Counted from the first letter of the stretch, positions 43,622 to 55,448 are shown. The stretch is 64,000 bases of DNA from Paraburkholderia graminis C4D1M (GCF_000172415.1 NZ_ABLD01000001.1:248001-312000); one strand, 5' to 3'. Notes: generated by a model not told the origin, from the letters alone. Made by a program: numbers and translations.

Positions 43622-44476
43622 TTAGTCGAACATATCCTGCTGGGTATTAACCAGGTCGCTCCAGATGGTCTGGAAGTGCAACCAGCCAATGTAGTCGCTG
43701 CCCACGTGCTCACGGCTGTAACGGGCGCGCTCCGGTGTGACTTCCTTCGGGGTAATACCGGTGGCTTCAATCATCAACTGCTGCTGGCAGCAGCGCTCGA
43801 GCGCGATGAACCAGAACGCGGCTGAATCGATGCTGTGACGGCTCGCGGTCAGGAGCCCGTGATTCTGGTGGATGGCAGCTTTGACGCCTGCGAAGGAATT
43901 CGCGACCTTGTTGCCACCCCTGACTTCCACCGCGACCTTGCCGGCCTCGTCACCAATGACGACGTGGTCTTCATAGAATGCCGCTGCGTCTTGCGAAATC
44001 GGGGCCAGCGGCCTGCCGAGCGAGGCGAATGCAGTTCCGTATGTCGTGTGCGCATGGCACATGGCGACGATATCCTGATGTTGCTCGTGGACCGCTGCAT
44101 GCAGGACGAAGCCTGCGCGGTTGATGGCGTATTCACCTTCGACGACGTTGCCCTGATGGTCTGCACAGATGAGATTCGACATCTTCACCTGCGAGAAGTG
44201 GACGGCCATCGGGTTCGTCCAGTACAGGCCCGGGTTTTCCGGGTCACGAACCGTCAGGTGACCGGCGAAGCCGTAGTCAAAGCCCTGAAGGGCGAACGCG
44301 CGGCACGCGGCAACCAGACGCTCCTTCAGATAGGTGCGATGCTCCTGCGCGCTCTTGAATTTGGGCATCGTGGGGAAAATCAACCCCTCCTGGTCCGGCT
44401 CGTAAATCGAGATTCTTCCCGGTTTGAGAATCGATTCCTGCTTGGTTTCCGATTGTGCTTCAGAGACTGTTGACAT
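43622..44476 (-). CDS. Class II aldolase/adducin-family protein
   Basis: The ATG at 44476, preceded by GAAGGAGCATCTG, gives 284 residues. The zinc-binding histidines of the family are seen as CHAHTTYGTAF and, later, HQNHGLLTASR; GFAGHLTVRDPENPG is the substrate loop. Members cleave or epimerise phosphorylated sugars, and longer ones like this act on unphosphorylated hydroxy acids or decarboxylate. In this cluster it may process the product of the reductoisomerase or oxygenase. Confidence 0.85.
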   Translation of the reverse strand: MSTVSEAQSETKQESILKPGRISIYEPDQEGLIFPTMPKFKSAQEHRTYLKERLVAACRAFALQGFDYGFAGHLTVRDPENPGLYWTNPMAVHFSQVKMSNLICADHQGNVVEGEYAINRAGFVLHAAVHEQHQDIVAMCHAHTTYGTAFASLGRPLAPISQDAAAFYEDHVVIGDEAGKVAVEVRGGNKVANSFAGVKAAIHQNHGLLTASRHSIDSAAFWFIALERCCQQQLMIEATGITPKEVTPERARYSREHVGSDYIGWLHFQTIWSDLVNTQQDMFD

Positions 44477-44795
44477 CAGATGCTCCTTCATCGAGTTGGG
44501 GAACGCTAGACAAACGACTGTTCTTCACAATGTACGCGTGCGATTTACATATTAAATTCGTACAGCTTATTGATGAAACTAATTCGGCCGGATGGCGGCG
44601 AAATGACTATGGAGTGCCAGGACCAAGCGCCCCCTCGCAGATGGCATCAGCGAGAGTGTTGTAAACCTCGTCGACGTAATCGGTGCGCGACTGAATCTTG
44701 AGCAACTTCGATGTCATCTTGTACTCCGTTGCTGTTGAGTCGGCGTCCACGCTTGAGCGTCTTCAGGACGTCCTTGCGTGACAAGGCCCGAAAAC
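44477..44795. other. Interval between aldolase-like gene and ilvC paralogue
   Basis: These 319 bases hold the fragment of a GntR regulator described separately and, next to the aldolase-like gene, an AT-rich leader. On the minus strand the leader has a possible promoter (TTTCAT and TTAATAT about 17 bases apart). This suggests that the aldolase-like and MFS genes can be transcribed apart from the genes upstream. Confidence 0.35.
44607..44717 (-). pseudogene. N-terminal fragment of a GntR-family regulator
   Basis: A 36-codon frame, MTSKLLKIQSRTDYVDEVYN and 16 more residues to EGALGPGTP, ends in TAG. It aligns without gaps to the first 36 residues of the complete GntR/FCD gene at 49765 (MPAKLLKLQSRPDYVDEVYR, then EGSLAPGT). 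The DNA-binding helices that should follow are missing. It is a truncated copy inside the cluster that the full gene probably regulates. Confidence 0.8.
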
Positions 44796-46920
<2,125 letters not shown>

Positions 46921-47010
46921 GGTCATTTCCTTCCTGGCGAGTAGCCAGCCGCAGGTGCTCGCGACTGGTACCGGTGCGCACCGACTCGCAGGAGTGGTGC
47001 GCCAGCCGTG

Positions 47011-48558
47011 TTAGCCCTTAAGCGACTGTTCGAGTTCTTCGAACTTGTTGCGGACGAACTCACCGCGTTCTTCACCCTTCATACCGTCGCTTTCGGTGAG
47101 AATCTGGACGACCGTCTTCAGAACCTTGCGACGACGCGCAACTTCTTCTTCGAGCGTTGCGCCTTCGGCGATTTCGAAGACGTTGCCTGAGCAGAAGCTA
47201 TTAGGGGAGCCGCCCAAGGCACGGAACCATTCGGCGAAACCTTGAGCGGATGCCGCTGCATTCGTGCCGCGAACTGCGTCACGCAGCATCTTGCGAAACT
47301 GATAGAGGCCCGCATCGAACTTCGTCGGGTTTTCCAGCGCGTGGACTGCGATGGGGCGCTGGCTGATGATGGCTTCGTAGTCGCCCGGTGCGTATTGAGC
47401 CTGCTTGTAAATCGCGCGTTCACGATGATTCGGCGGAATCGGGGGCATGTCTTCGAGCTTGTATTTGCCGAAGCGCTCCGGACGGCGCATCGCGACCTGG
47501 CCTTCGAGGAAGTCGATGGTCTCGTAGCCGACCATTTCCTTGTTACCCACGCCTCGGGTGTCGATGCCCGGGCCCATGACACGCCAGCCAATCATCTTGC
47601 TGTTTTCGTCATCGACGGGCACCGTCCAGCGGATGATATGGAAGCGGCTAAAGTACTTTTTCTTCGAGCCATCTTCCGACGTGTATGCGTGCAGGCTCAG
47701 GTTCGGAAGGACCTGGTGCTGGACGCGCACAAACAACCTGTCCTTGTTGACACGACGCGCGCCGGCACACGCGAGGCTGCGACCGCCTTGAACCGGCACG
47801 AAGTTCATGTCGGGGGCAACTTCCATCGACGCAGCACCGACTTCGTCGAACGTCGTTCCCTGGTAATTTCCGTCGACAACATTCTTGCCGGCGTGCAGCG
47901 CCGTGGGGTGATAGTTGTCCGCTGCGTTGTCCTGAACCTGCAGCCAGTTGCAGTGTTGGAAGTTGCTGTACGGGACCAACTCGTCGCCGGGCATCACGGT
48001 GTAATCGCCTTCCCATTCCGGGAACGGCGGCTCTTCTTCCGGCGGGCCCATGTAGGCAAAGACGAGGCCATTGCGCTCAACGGCCTTGTAAGCGCCCTGG
48101 CGAATCGAGCATGCGTACCTCTCGGCCTCCTTTTCTTCGCCCTTCGGGAACGGCACGTGGAGGCACGCTCCGTCCACATCGAACACCATGCCGTGATAGC
48201 AACACATGATGCCGCGCTCCTGGATGGCGCCGTATTCGAGCGACGCGCCACGGTGCACGCAATGCGCATGCAGCACGCCGACACGGCCGCTCTTGTCGCG
48301 GAACGCGACGAGCTCTTCGTTCATGATTTTGAGGAAGCGGGGCGTGTCGGTCAGTTCCATCGACATACACACCGGATGCCAGAACCGGCGCATGAATTCG
48401 CCCGTCGGGGTGCCTGGCCCCGTTTCGGTGAGCTCGGGGTCGTGCTCGGGTGTACGGTTCGCGTAGTAACCGCCGAACGGAATCAGCTTCTTGGCGACCA
48501 GAGCCGAATCTCCTCCGGTGCGCTTCTGTTCATCCACCTTGTCCGATTTGACGCTCAT
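47011..48558 (-). CDS. Rieske aromatic-ring-hydroxylating oxygenase, alpha subunit
   Basis: A 515-residue oxygenase. The Rieske centre is formed by C100-x-H102 and C119-x2-H122 (HCVHRGAS and CCYHGMVF). The mononuclear iron site follows in DNAADNYHPTALH near residue 210. No beta subunit is encoded, as in phthalate or vanillate type systems, where the alpha subunit works as a trimer with the adjacent reductase. The long C-terminal third resembles isophthalate- or phthalate-type enzymes. The substrate cannot be read from sequence; an aromatic acid is a fair guess given the anion symporter. Confidence 0.9.
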   Translation of the reverse strand: MSVKSDKVDEQKRTGGDSALVAKKLIPFGGYYANRTPEHDPELTETGPGTPTGEFMRRFWHPVCMSMELTDTPRFLKIMNEELVAFRDKSGRVGVLHAHCVHRGASLEYGAIQERGIMCCYHGMVFDVDGACLHVPFPKGEEKEAERYACSIRQGAYKAVERNGLVFAYMGPPEEEPPFPEWEGDYTVMPGDELVPYSNFQHCNWLQVQDNAADNYHPTALHAGKNVVDGNYQGTTFDEVGAASMEVAPDMNFVPVQGGRSLACAGARRVNKDRLFVRVQHQVLPNLSLHAYTSEDGSKKKYFSRFHIIRWTVPVDDENSKMIGWRVMGPGIDTRGVGNKEMVGYETIDFLEGQVAMRRPERFGKYKLEDMPPIPPNHRERAIYKQAQYAPGDYEAIISQRPIAVHALENPTKFDAGLYQFRKMLRDAVRGTNAAASAQGFAEWFRALGGSPNSFCSGNVFEIAEGATLEEEVARRRKVLKTVVQILTESDGMKGEERGEFVRNKFEELEQSLKG

Positions 48559-49105
48559 GACTTCCTGCCTCCAAGAATTGATGGGACCACACTCACATGT
48601 TATCGCCAGAACCGTCTACCGACTACCGTGTTCTGAACTCTGTATCCAAAGATTAAGGGCGCATTGCGCTAATGTCTCTATGGGTAAACACCCAGGCGTA
48701 GGATTTTTGCGGTCTAGGGAGGCGCGTGGCAGCGTCGCCCGGGGAATGAGCGCCTTCGAGGGTGACGGGGCAAGTTATTGAATTTGTGTGATTTTCGACG
48801 TTCTCTTTCCATCGAGTCGCACGTGGAACGTGAATCCGCGTCGCGCTACGAAGCCGTTATGCCGCTGGCTGAGACGGTCCTCCCGTTTTCTGAGCACAAG
48901 TACGCGCCTGTTTTTCAACCCGCATTTGAGGTTCGGCTGTCGACTTTGAACAATCGGCGCCGTCCTCTATGTCCTTGGTGTTTGTACGGATATGCCGCCC
49001 TTCTTCGAACGCCTACGCTCTCTGTATACCGTAGTCGGTAGCCGGAATGCATTCGCTTGAGCCATCGCCGACTGTTTCAATCTGGAGACAAAAGGAACAA
49101 ACGCG
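48559..49105. other. Intergenic region upstream of the oxygenase operon
   Basis: These 547 bases separate the oxygenase gene from the divergent 49106 gene and must hold both promoters. I see no gene with a ribosome site. The only notable element is the AAAGGAACAAACGCG ribosome site of the 49106 gene at its end. Confidence 0.4.
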
Positions 49106-49657
49106 ATGAAAATGCGCGATTACCTAATGGTGTCAGAAGGCGTGGCGCCTGCACGGATGGCATACCCGATTGGCGAGACGGGCTTTTCCTTCAAGGAAAC
49201 CGAACGGCCCAATTCGGCGCTCACTTTGTGGATAGACGCAGATGCGATTCCGCTGGCGGCCCGTGCAGTCTTGCAATCAAAAGGGCAGTTTGAAGCACTG
49301 ACCGGTCTGCTACGTGTGCTAACCGAGGTTGACGGATTCGGGCGGTTTCGCGCCGGATGGGTTCTTGGTCGGACGACCGGTGGGCTTGTGTCGATTGTCG
49401 TGCGGGATGCAAAGTACTGCAGCGCGAAAGGCCTGCATGATGATGCTGCCTTCGGCATCAGACAAGCCGAGAGGTATTGCGCGACTTCTGCTGTCGTACT
49501 TGTTCAGCAAAGTGATGCGAACGGTGGTCGCGAGGCACGGGAGGCGCTTGAAAGCGCGTTCATGGCGAGCTATGTGCAACCGGACCTGTTGTACGAATCC
49601 AGGCTCCATTCGGAAATCCCGCTCTGGTTCGCGTGCTTGTCCCCAGTCGTCCGTTGA
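49106..49657 (+). CDS. Unknown 183-residue protein beside the catabolic cluster
   Basis: The start (MKMRDYLMVSEGVAPARMAY) follows AAAGGAACAAACGCG. The product is soluble, with segments LTLWIDADAIPLAARAVLQS and RAGWVLGRTTGGLVSIVVRD, and no signal peptide or membrane helix. It lies between the oxygenase operon and the GntR gene and is divergent from the operon. I do not recognise a family. Confidence 0.6.
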   Translation: MKMRDYLMVSEGVAPARMAYPIGETGFSFKETERPNSALTLWIDADAIPLAARAVLQSKGQFEALTGLLRVLTEVDGFGRFRAGWVLGRTTGGLVSIVVRDAKYCSAKGLHDDAAFGIRQAERYCATSAVVLVQQSDANGGREAREALESAFMASYVQPDLLYESRLHSEIPLWFACLSPVVR

Positions 49658-49764
49658 TACCGATGGACAGCAGGGCAAATGTGTCCCCTTTGATTTCAGA
49701 CAACCCATCGCGCCTGGCAATGCTGGTAAGCTGACAGTATTCTGTATTCACAGTGCTTGTCATC

Positions 49765-50457
49765 ATGCCAGCCAAACTCTTGAAATTGCAGTCGCGACCA
49801 GACTATGTAGACGAAGTCTACAGAGTGCTGCTGGACGCCATTAGCGAGGGCTCGCTTGCTCCGGGAACGCGCATCGTTCAGGAGGAAATCGCGGAGCAAC
49901 TCGCGGTATCTCGGTCGCCCGTGCTGCAGGCATTTCGGCTCTTGAAGAAGGACGGTCTGGTCGAGGACGCACCCGGACGCGGGTTGCAGGTTGCGCCGCT
50001 CGACGCGCGACGAGTCGGTCACCTCTACGAACTGAGAGGCGCGCTGGACGCCCTTGCTGCCCGTCTGGCCGCGAAGCAGCGGGTTAAGCTGGATAAGTCT
50101 TTGATTGCTAACGGCCGCAAGGCATCGAAGGGCGGCGACATCAAGGCCATGATTGAGGCTGACATGGCTTTTCACACTGCTATCTATTCGGCGTCTGGGA
50201 ATCCATTGATAGTCGAGAATGCGCGTCTTCATTGGATACATCTGCGGCGCGTGATGGGCGCCGTTCATCAGGTAGTAGGCCAGCGCAAGACAGTCTGGGA
50301 CGAACACGCCGCGATAGCTGACGCTATCGCAGATGGAAACGAAGCGCTTGCCGCTGAACTCAGCATGCGACACACAGAATTCGCGCGAGAAAACCTGGTA
50401 CAGCACATGACCGCATCTGCCGGTCGCGAAAATGGTGCTCAAGGCTCGGTCACCTGA
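49765..50457 (+). CDS. GntR-family regulator with FCD sensor domain
   Basis: From the ATG at 49765 the product is 230 residues. The winged helix (about 10-75; YVDEVYRVLLDAISEGSLAP, then AEQLAVSRSPVLQAFRLLKK) is followed by an FCD domain (about 80-215) with ligand or metal residues in EADMAFHTAIYSASGN. FCD regulators sense small carboxylic acids. Its position next to, and the fragment of a near relative inside, the oxygenase cluster make it the likely regulator of that cluster. A short palindrome, ACAG-TATT-CTGT, lies about 30 bases before the start. Confidence 0.9.
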   Translation: MPAKLLKLQSRPDYVDEVYRVLLDAISEGSLAPGTRIVQEEIAEQLAVSRSPVLQAFRLLKKDGLVEDAPGRGLQVAPLDARRVGHLYELRGALDALAARLAAKQRVKLDKSLIANGRKASKGGDIKAMIEADMAFHTAIYSASGNPLIVENARLHWIHLRRVMGAVHQVVGQRKTVWDEHAAIADAIADGNEALAAELSMRHTEFARENLVQHMTASAGRENGAQGSVT

Positions 50458-51325
50458 CGGCCTACAGCAACCGCCGTCTTAACTTCTTCTCAACCGGCGG
50501 CAGTCGATGCGCTGCCGGTGACACTCCTCCCTCGTGACTCGTGCGGACGATGCGCGCCAAACCTCGGCGTCGCTGCTGCATTGCTCTTTCGAACGAACGT
50601 GGCCGCCCTCACGATAAGGACGGCAGCGACGAAGACGGCCGGAGACGAAAAAGACTTCCCCCGCCGAAGTCGAGTTCTTGCCGCGAAACCTCCCCAGCCT
50701 ATCAAGCGCGCGACACCGAAAACGGGCGTCAAAGAGGCGCTACCAGCAAAGGTCCGGGCACGCAAGTGAGACGCTTCGTCGAATCGACGGGCAATTGAGG
50801 GCAAGCGGTCACAAAGTCATTGGATGCAAGTAATGCCCGGGCGGACGTTTAGTCAGGACGCTCATTCATTGCGACAGCAGACATTGGCGAAATGCGGGAT
50901 GGTGCGTTTGCTGGTTATCGGGTGGGCCTTCAGGAGCAGATGCTTAGTGACGTCGGTGACAAAGTAGTCGTGGCCGACTGACCGGATTGCCGCACTGTTG
51001 TCCTGGCTGCCGGCGGGCCTATTGATACCGAAAGCAGAAAAGGCGACGCCGTGCGTGTTCGTCGGTGCTGGCGTGGGCGCGACGTCGGTCAGCCGAGGCT
51101 TCAATCAAACCTATTGCGGCGTCACGCGGGCGGACTCGGCGCGAAGCGGGCTACCGGCGTTTAATCCGGACGGCGGCCTGGAGCAGGTCACGAGCGGGGC
51201 GGCGGCCATTTGCCGTAACGAAGTAATCGAGGCTGCTTACCTGCATCACGCGGTATCTGCTGCTTCCCGCGGCCCTCGCCGTTCTCCAATATGGGTGCGT
51301 GACTTATGTTTTGAGGAGAAAGGTC
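50458..51325. other. Worn gene-poor interval
   Basis: No convincing gene is seen in these 868 bases. A basic Ala/Lys-rich frame of about 80 codons (50518-50769) lacks a clear ribosome site. At 50809-50832 the bases TCACAAAGTCATTGGATGCA repeat the end of the small gene at 41337-41615 with two changes over 24. The stretch looks like decayed island DNA. Confidence 0.4.
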
Positions 51326-51529
51326 GTGGAACTGCTACGTATGGTCGGCATGGTTTTGGCCAGTTTCTTCGGCGTGCGCAAGCGTGCAAACCATGAAGCC
51401 GATTTGGCCAAGGTCAACATGGTGCTGCTACCCTTTGTCGCAGTAGCGCTGGCTCTAATGATTGGGTTGCTCATCCTTGGTGTAGTCGAGCTGATTGTCA
51501 ATGGAACAAGTTCAGCGCAGGGTTTTTGA
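51326..51529 (+). CDS. DUF2970-domain small membrane protein
   Basis: A GTG at 51326 behind GGAGAAAGGTC gives 67 residues. MVLASFFGVRKRANHEADLAKV followed by one long hydrophobic helix (VALALMIGLLILGVVELIV) is the layout of the DUF2970 family, common in betaproteobacteria, often near respiratory genes. Function unknown. It converges on the MocR gene, with 44 bases between them. Confidence 0.75.
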   Translation: MELLRMVGMVLASFFGVRKRANHEADLAKVNMVLLPFVAVALALMIGLLILGVVELIVNGTSSAQGF

Positions 51530-51573
51530 CTGCGGACATGTGTCGCAGCGCGCGTCTGTGCTTCGCGACATCG

Positions 51574-52989
51574 TCAGGCGCGAACTCCGGGTGAGTCCAG
51601 AATCTCGGCAAGTGCTCGAACTGCATTTTCGAAGCGGGCATCCCAAGGGTGCCCGAAATTGAGCCGTACGCAGTTCTGAAAAGCGTGTGTCGCCGAGAAC
51701 ATTGGGCCTGGCGCAATGCTGACGCCGCGTTCGCTCGCCAGCGTGTGAAGCTCCATCGCGTTGACAGACTGTGGGAGTTGCAGCCACAGCATGTAGCCTC
51801 CGTGTGGGCGCGTCCACTTGACCGCGTCGGGCAGCCATCGGTGCAGCGCGGCCTCCATCTGTCCAAGTTGCGTTTGAAGCGATGAGCGTAGCGAGCGCAG
51901 ATGCCTGTCGTAGCCGCCGTTCTCCAGGTAGTCGGCTATGCCAGCTTGGGCGGGGATACTTGCACACAGTGTTGTCATTAGCTTGAGTCGCCGAACTTTG
52001 TCGGCAAATCGGCCCGCTGTGGCCCATCCAACCCGGTAACCGGGTGCGAGCGTCTTCGAGAACGAGCTGCAATGCATGACGAGTCCTTCAGTATCGAACG
52101 CCTTTGCTGGCAGGGGACGGTCGCGGCTGAAATGGAGCTCCTGATAAACGTCGTCCTCAATGAGCGGAACCTGCTTTTGACGCAGCATTTCAACCAGAGC
52201 CCGCTTCTTTTCAATCGACAAGGAGGTTCCCGTCGGATTCTGGAAGTTGGGCATGAACCAGCAAGCTCGGATGGGGTGCTGCTCTAGTGCGCGTCGCAGT
52301 GCGCCCAGGTCTAGGCCCGAGACTGGGTTCACGGGAATTTCGACTGCTCTCAGGTCCAAACGCTCGATTGCTTGCAAGGCGGCATAGAACCCCGGCGACT
52401 CTACGGCCACGGCGTCGCCTGGCCGCGTGACTGCCATCAGACAGAGATTCAATGCTTCCAAAGCTCCGTTGGTCACAACGATTTCTTTGGATGCGACTGC
52501 GAGCCCAATTCCCACATATCGCAACCTGATTTGTTGGCGAAGACGGTCGCTGCCAGGAAGGTCTTCAACCGTGCTCCAGGGACTGAGCGAGCGCGTTCCG
52601 GCAACGAGCGATTTCAACAGCCGCGACGACGGAAACAGCGTTGGCGAAGGAAAGGCCGAGCCCAACGGCACAATATCGGGATGCTGCGTCGATTCCAGGA
52701 CCGAGAACACGAGGTCGCTGATGTCGACTTTCTTTGGCGCGTCGTCCTGCTTCTGCTTGGGGACCTCAGCGTGAACTGCCGCGCCTGGCGTAACGAAGTA
52801 GCCGGCACGCTCCTCCGCGCGGACTAAACCCCATTGCTCGAGCAGATAGTAGGCTCGGAAGACCGTCGTCTGACTGACGCCATATTGCGAGATGATTTGG
52901 CGCAACGACGGAAGCCGGGCGCCCACCGGAATTTGGCCCGCGCGGATTTGTTCTGCCAGGTTGTTAGCAATGGTTTCAAACCGAGTCAT
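51574..52989 (-). CDS. MocR-type transcriptional regulator (GntR DNA-binding plus aminotransferase fold)
   Basis: From the ATG at 52989 the product is 471 residues. An N-terminal GntR winged helix (about 1-70; IPVGARLPSLRQIISQYGVS) is joined to a fold-type I aminotransferase domain (about 100-465) with the PLP lysine in CSSFSKTLAPGYRVGWA and NPTGTSLS upstream. MocR proteins bind PLP and an amino compound to control a neighbouring gene. It is divergent from cysI, 258 bases away, so it is the likely regulator of that gene; cysteine or a related amine is a guess for the ligand. Confidence 0.9.
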   Translation of the reverse strand: MTRFETIANNLAEQIRAGQIPVGARLPSLRQIISQYGVSQTTVFRAYYLLEQWGLVRAEERAGYFVTPGAAVHAEVPKQKQDDAPKKVDISDLVFSVLESTQHPDIVPLGSAFPSPTLFPSSRLLKSLVAGTRSLSPWSTVEDLPGSDRLRQQIRLRYVGIGLAVASKEIVVTNGALEALNLCLMAVTRPGDAVAVESPGFYAALQAIERLDLRAVEIPVNPVSGLDLGALRRALEQHPIRACWFMPNFQNPTGTSLSIEKKRALVEMLRQKQVPLIEDDVYQELHFSRDRPLPAKAFDTEGLVMHCSSFSKTLAPGYRVGWATAGRFADKVRRLKLMTTLCASIPAQAGIADYLENGGYDRHLRSLRSSLQTQLGQMEAALHRWLPDAVKWTRPHGGYMLWLQLPQSVNAMELHTLASERGVSIAPGPMFSATHAFQNCVRLNFGHPWDARFENAVRALAEILDSPGVRA

Positions 52990-53247
52990 TGTTGGACCTT
53001 GGTGCGCGTTATCCAAGCCGGACCCGCAGCACTGCTTGACACGAGGAGCCACGAGTCGTCTCTCAGGCTGCATGCTACCCCGGAATGAACGTCTCTCAGG
53101 TCGCCGAGCCTGCCACGGCCCACTGCTACGCAGAAATCGTCGGCAACTGCTCCTTCCGGGTTGGTCTTGACGCATCTACCGTCGCTGTTTACCTCGCGCG
53201 CGCCAAGCGCGCGTTTGGAAGGACGTGACTGGAGAAGCTCATCACCC

Positions 53248-55023
53248 ATGTATCGATATACCGAGTTCGACAAAGCCTTCGTCAAAAGCCGTGCAGCGCA
53301 GTTTCGCGACCAGCTAAAGCGGTGGCAAAGCGGGCAACTGAGCGAAGACGATTTTCGCCCGCTGAGACTTCAGAACGGATGGTACGTGCAGAGGCACGCC
53401 CCGATGCTGCGTGTGGCGGTTCCTTATGGTGAGTTGTCGAGCGCGCAATTGCGCGCTCTCGCCCGCATCGCACGCGAATACGATACCCCGACCGAATCTG
53501 TGTACCGCAGCGCCATGGAAGCTCAGGCAAAGCTCGGTTCGACGCAGCTGCCAACGAATACCGCGCACTTCACCACCCGGACGAACGTCCAATTCAACTG
53601 GATTCCCTTGGCCAAAGCTGCCGATGTCATGGACCTGCTGGCGTCTGTCGACATGCACGGCATTCAGACGAGCGGAAACTGCATCCGAAACATTTCATGC
53701 GACGAGCGTGCTGGCGTGGCCGTTGACGAAATTGCCGACCCACGGCCTTTCGCTGAGCTGATGCGGCAGTGGACAACACTGCACCCTGAATTTGCCTATC
53801 TGCCGCGGAAATTCAAGATTGCAGTCACCGGAGCCACCGATGACCGAGCGGCGACCGACTGGCACGACGTAGGTCTCCGACTGGTGCGAAACAGCTCGGG
53901 CGACCTGGGATTCCGCGTTTCGGTCGGCGGTGGTATGGGCCGAACGCCAATGATTGCGACGGTTCTGCGGGAGTTCCTGCCATGGAACCAAATCATGAAC
54001 TACATTGAAGCGGTCGTGCGGGTGTATAACCGCTACGGCAGGCGCGACAACAAGTACAAGGCGCGCATCAAGATTCTGGTAAAGGCGGAAGGGCAGCGCT
54101 ACGTTGCCGACGTCGAGCAGGAGTTCCGGCAAATCGTCGAACTTGACGGCGCTCCGCACACCATCACACAAGCAGAACTCGACCGTGTGACCGCCGCATT
54201 TGTGCCGCCCGAGACAGTCACCGAGACTACCTGGAGTCCGCAAGCCGATGCACCCGCCGTCTCGGACCGTTTCGCGCGCTGGATGCGGCAGAACGTGGCG
54301 CCACATAGGGAACCGGCGCTGCGCATCGTGACGCTGTCGTTCAAACGGCTGGGCCACGCGCCAGGGGACGCTTCGGCGGAGCAGTTGGAGCGCCTGGCAG
54401 ACTTGGCAGACCGTTTCTCCGGTGGTGAGGCGCGGGTCACCCACAGCCAGAACATCGTTCTACCCTGGGTGCCCGCGTCCAAGCTATTCGCGCTGTGGGA
54501 GGCTGCGAGCGCACTCGGTCTTGCCAGCACAAACATCGGTTTGATGACAGACATCATCGCGTGCCCGGGAGGAGACTTTTGCGCGCTGGCCAATGCGCGT
54601 TCGATTCCTGTCGCGCAGGCCCTCGCCGAACGGTATCAAGACATCGACGAACTCGACGACATCGGTGACATCGATGTCCATATCAGCGGATGCATCAACT
54701 CCTGCGGCCATCACCATAGCGGGCATATCGGCGTGCTGGGCGTCGACAAGGATGGGAAGGAGTGGTACCAGATTACGTTGGGTGGGGCCGACGGGAGCCA
54801 GGCCAGCGGCACCGCGCAGCCAGGCAAGGTAATTGGTCCGTCGTTTTCTGCTGCCGAAGTTCCTGATGCAATCGAGGCCATCCTCGGCACATATCGCGAC
54901 CTTCGGGAACACCAAGAACAAGGGCGGTACGAACGCTTCATCGAGACGTTGCGTCGCGTCGGCCTTGACCCCTTCAAGGCGGCGGCTAATGGCGCTCGAA
55001 ACAAAGATGAGGTGCTGGCGTGA
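53248..55023 (+). CDS. cysI: Assimilatory sulfite/nitrite reductase hemoprotein (CysI type)
   Basis: The start is set at MYRYTEFDKAFVKSRAAQ (53248), giving 591 residues. Two ferredoxin-like and two siroheme domains are present; the Cys ligands of the [4Fe-4S]-siroheme site are in CPGGDFCALA (C-x5-C) and GCINSCGHHHSG (C-x3-C). It reduces sulfite to sulfide (or nitrite to ammonia) with six electrons. The next gene, for a DUF934 protein, overlaps it by four bases, the pairing seen in betaproteobacterial cys operons. No cysH or cysD follows in this window, so this may be an extra copy. Confidence 0.93.
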   Translation: MYRYTEFDKAFVKSRAAQFRDQLKRWQSGQLSEDDFRPLRLQNGWYVQRHAPMLRVAVPYGELSSAQLRALARIAREYDTPTESVYRSAMEAQAKLGSTQLPTNTAHFTTRTNVQFNWIPLAKAADVMDLLASVDMHGIQTSGNCIRNISCDERAGVAVDEIADPRPFAELMRQWTTLHPEFAYLPRKFKIAVTGATDDRAATDWHDVGLRLVRNSSGDLGFRVSVGGGMGRTPMIATVLREFLPWNQIMNYIEAVVRVYNRYGRRDNKYKARIKILVKAEGQRYVADVEQEFRQIVELDGAPHTITQAELDRVTAAFVPPETVTETTWSPQADAPAVSDRFARWMRQNVAPHREPALRIVTLSFKRLGHAPGDASAEQLERLADLADRFSGGEARVTHSQNIVLPWVPASKLFALWEAASALGLASTNIGLMTDIIACPGGDFCALANARSIPVAQALAERYQDIDELDDIGDIDVHISGCINSCGHHHSGHIGVLGVDKDGKEWYQITLGGADGSQASGTAQPGKVIGPSFSAAEVPDAIEAILGTYRDLREHQEQGRYERFIETLRRVGLDPFKAAANGARNKDEVLA

Positions 55024-55448
55024 ACAATATTCCCCGCTTTCAAGTCATCGACAGGCGCGCGGCTCTAGACGCCGGCCAACCCAGCGTTCTGAAGCTGCCC
55101 AACGATGCGGACCCCATGACGCTAGCAGGCGAGCTCGCCGGCGTGGAGCGAATTGAACTGCATTTTCCGCATTTCACCGACGGCCGAGCATATAGCCAAG
55201 CGTATCTCTTGCGCCGTAGGCTACGCTTCACGGGAGATTTGCGGGCAACGGGTGACGTCCAGGTCGACCAACTGCTGCAGATGGCGCGAACCGGCTTCTC
55301 CAGCGCGGTGCTCAACGACGGACTCAACCCGACGGAGGCGGCCCGCCACCTAGAGCAATTTTCTGGCTTCTATCAACGCGACGTCACCGTAGATTCTCTG
55401 CCTCTTGTCGCAGCGCGAGCGCTTAACCCTGGTTCAACGTCCGATTGA
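55020..55448 (+). CDS. DUF934 protein of the sulfite reductase operon
   Basis: Starts at a GTG that overlaps the cysI stop (GTGA) and encodes 142 residues. IELHFPHFTDGRAYSQAYLL, RLRFTGDLRATGDVQVDQL and MARTGFSSAVL are characteristic of DUF934 (often named oxidoreductase in cys operons). It has no known cofactor motif. Coupled translation with cysI suggests a supporting role in sulfite reduction. Confidence 0.9.
   Translation: MNNIPRFQVIDRRAALDAGQPSVLKLPNDADPMTLAGELAGVERIELHFPHFTDGRAYSQAYLLRRRLRFTGDLRATGDVQVDQLLQMARTGFSSAVLNDGLNPTEAARHLEQFSGFYQRDVTVDSLPLVAARALNPGSTSD

Noticed and set aside
47242..48636. A 464-codon plus-strand frame opposite the Rieske oxygenase
   Set aside because: Antisense shadow; the oxygenase motifs on the other strand are complete.
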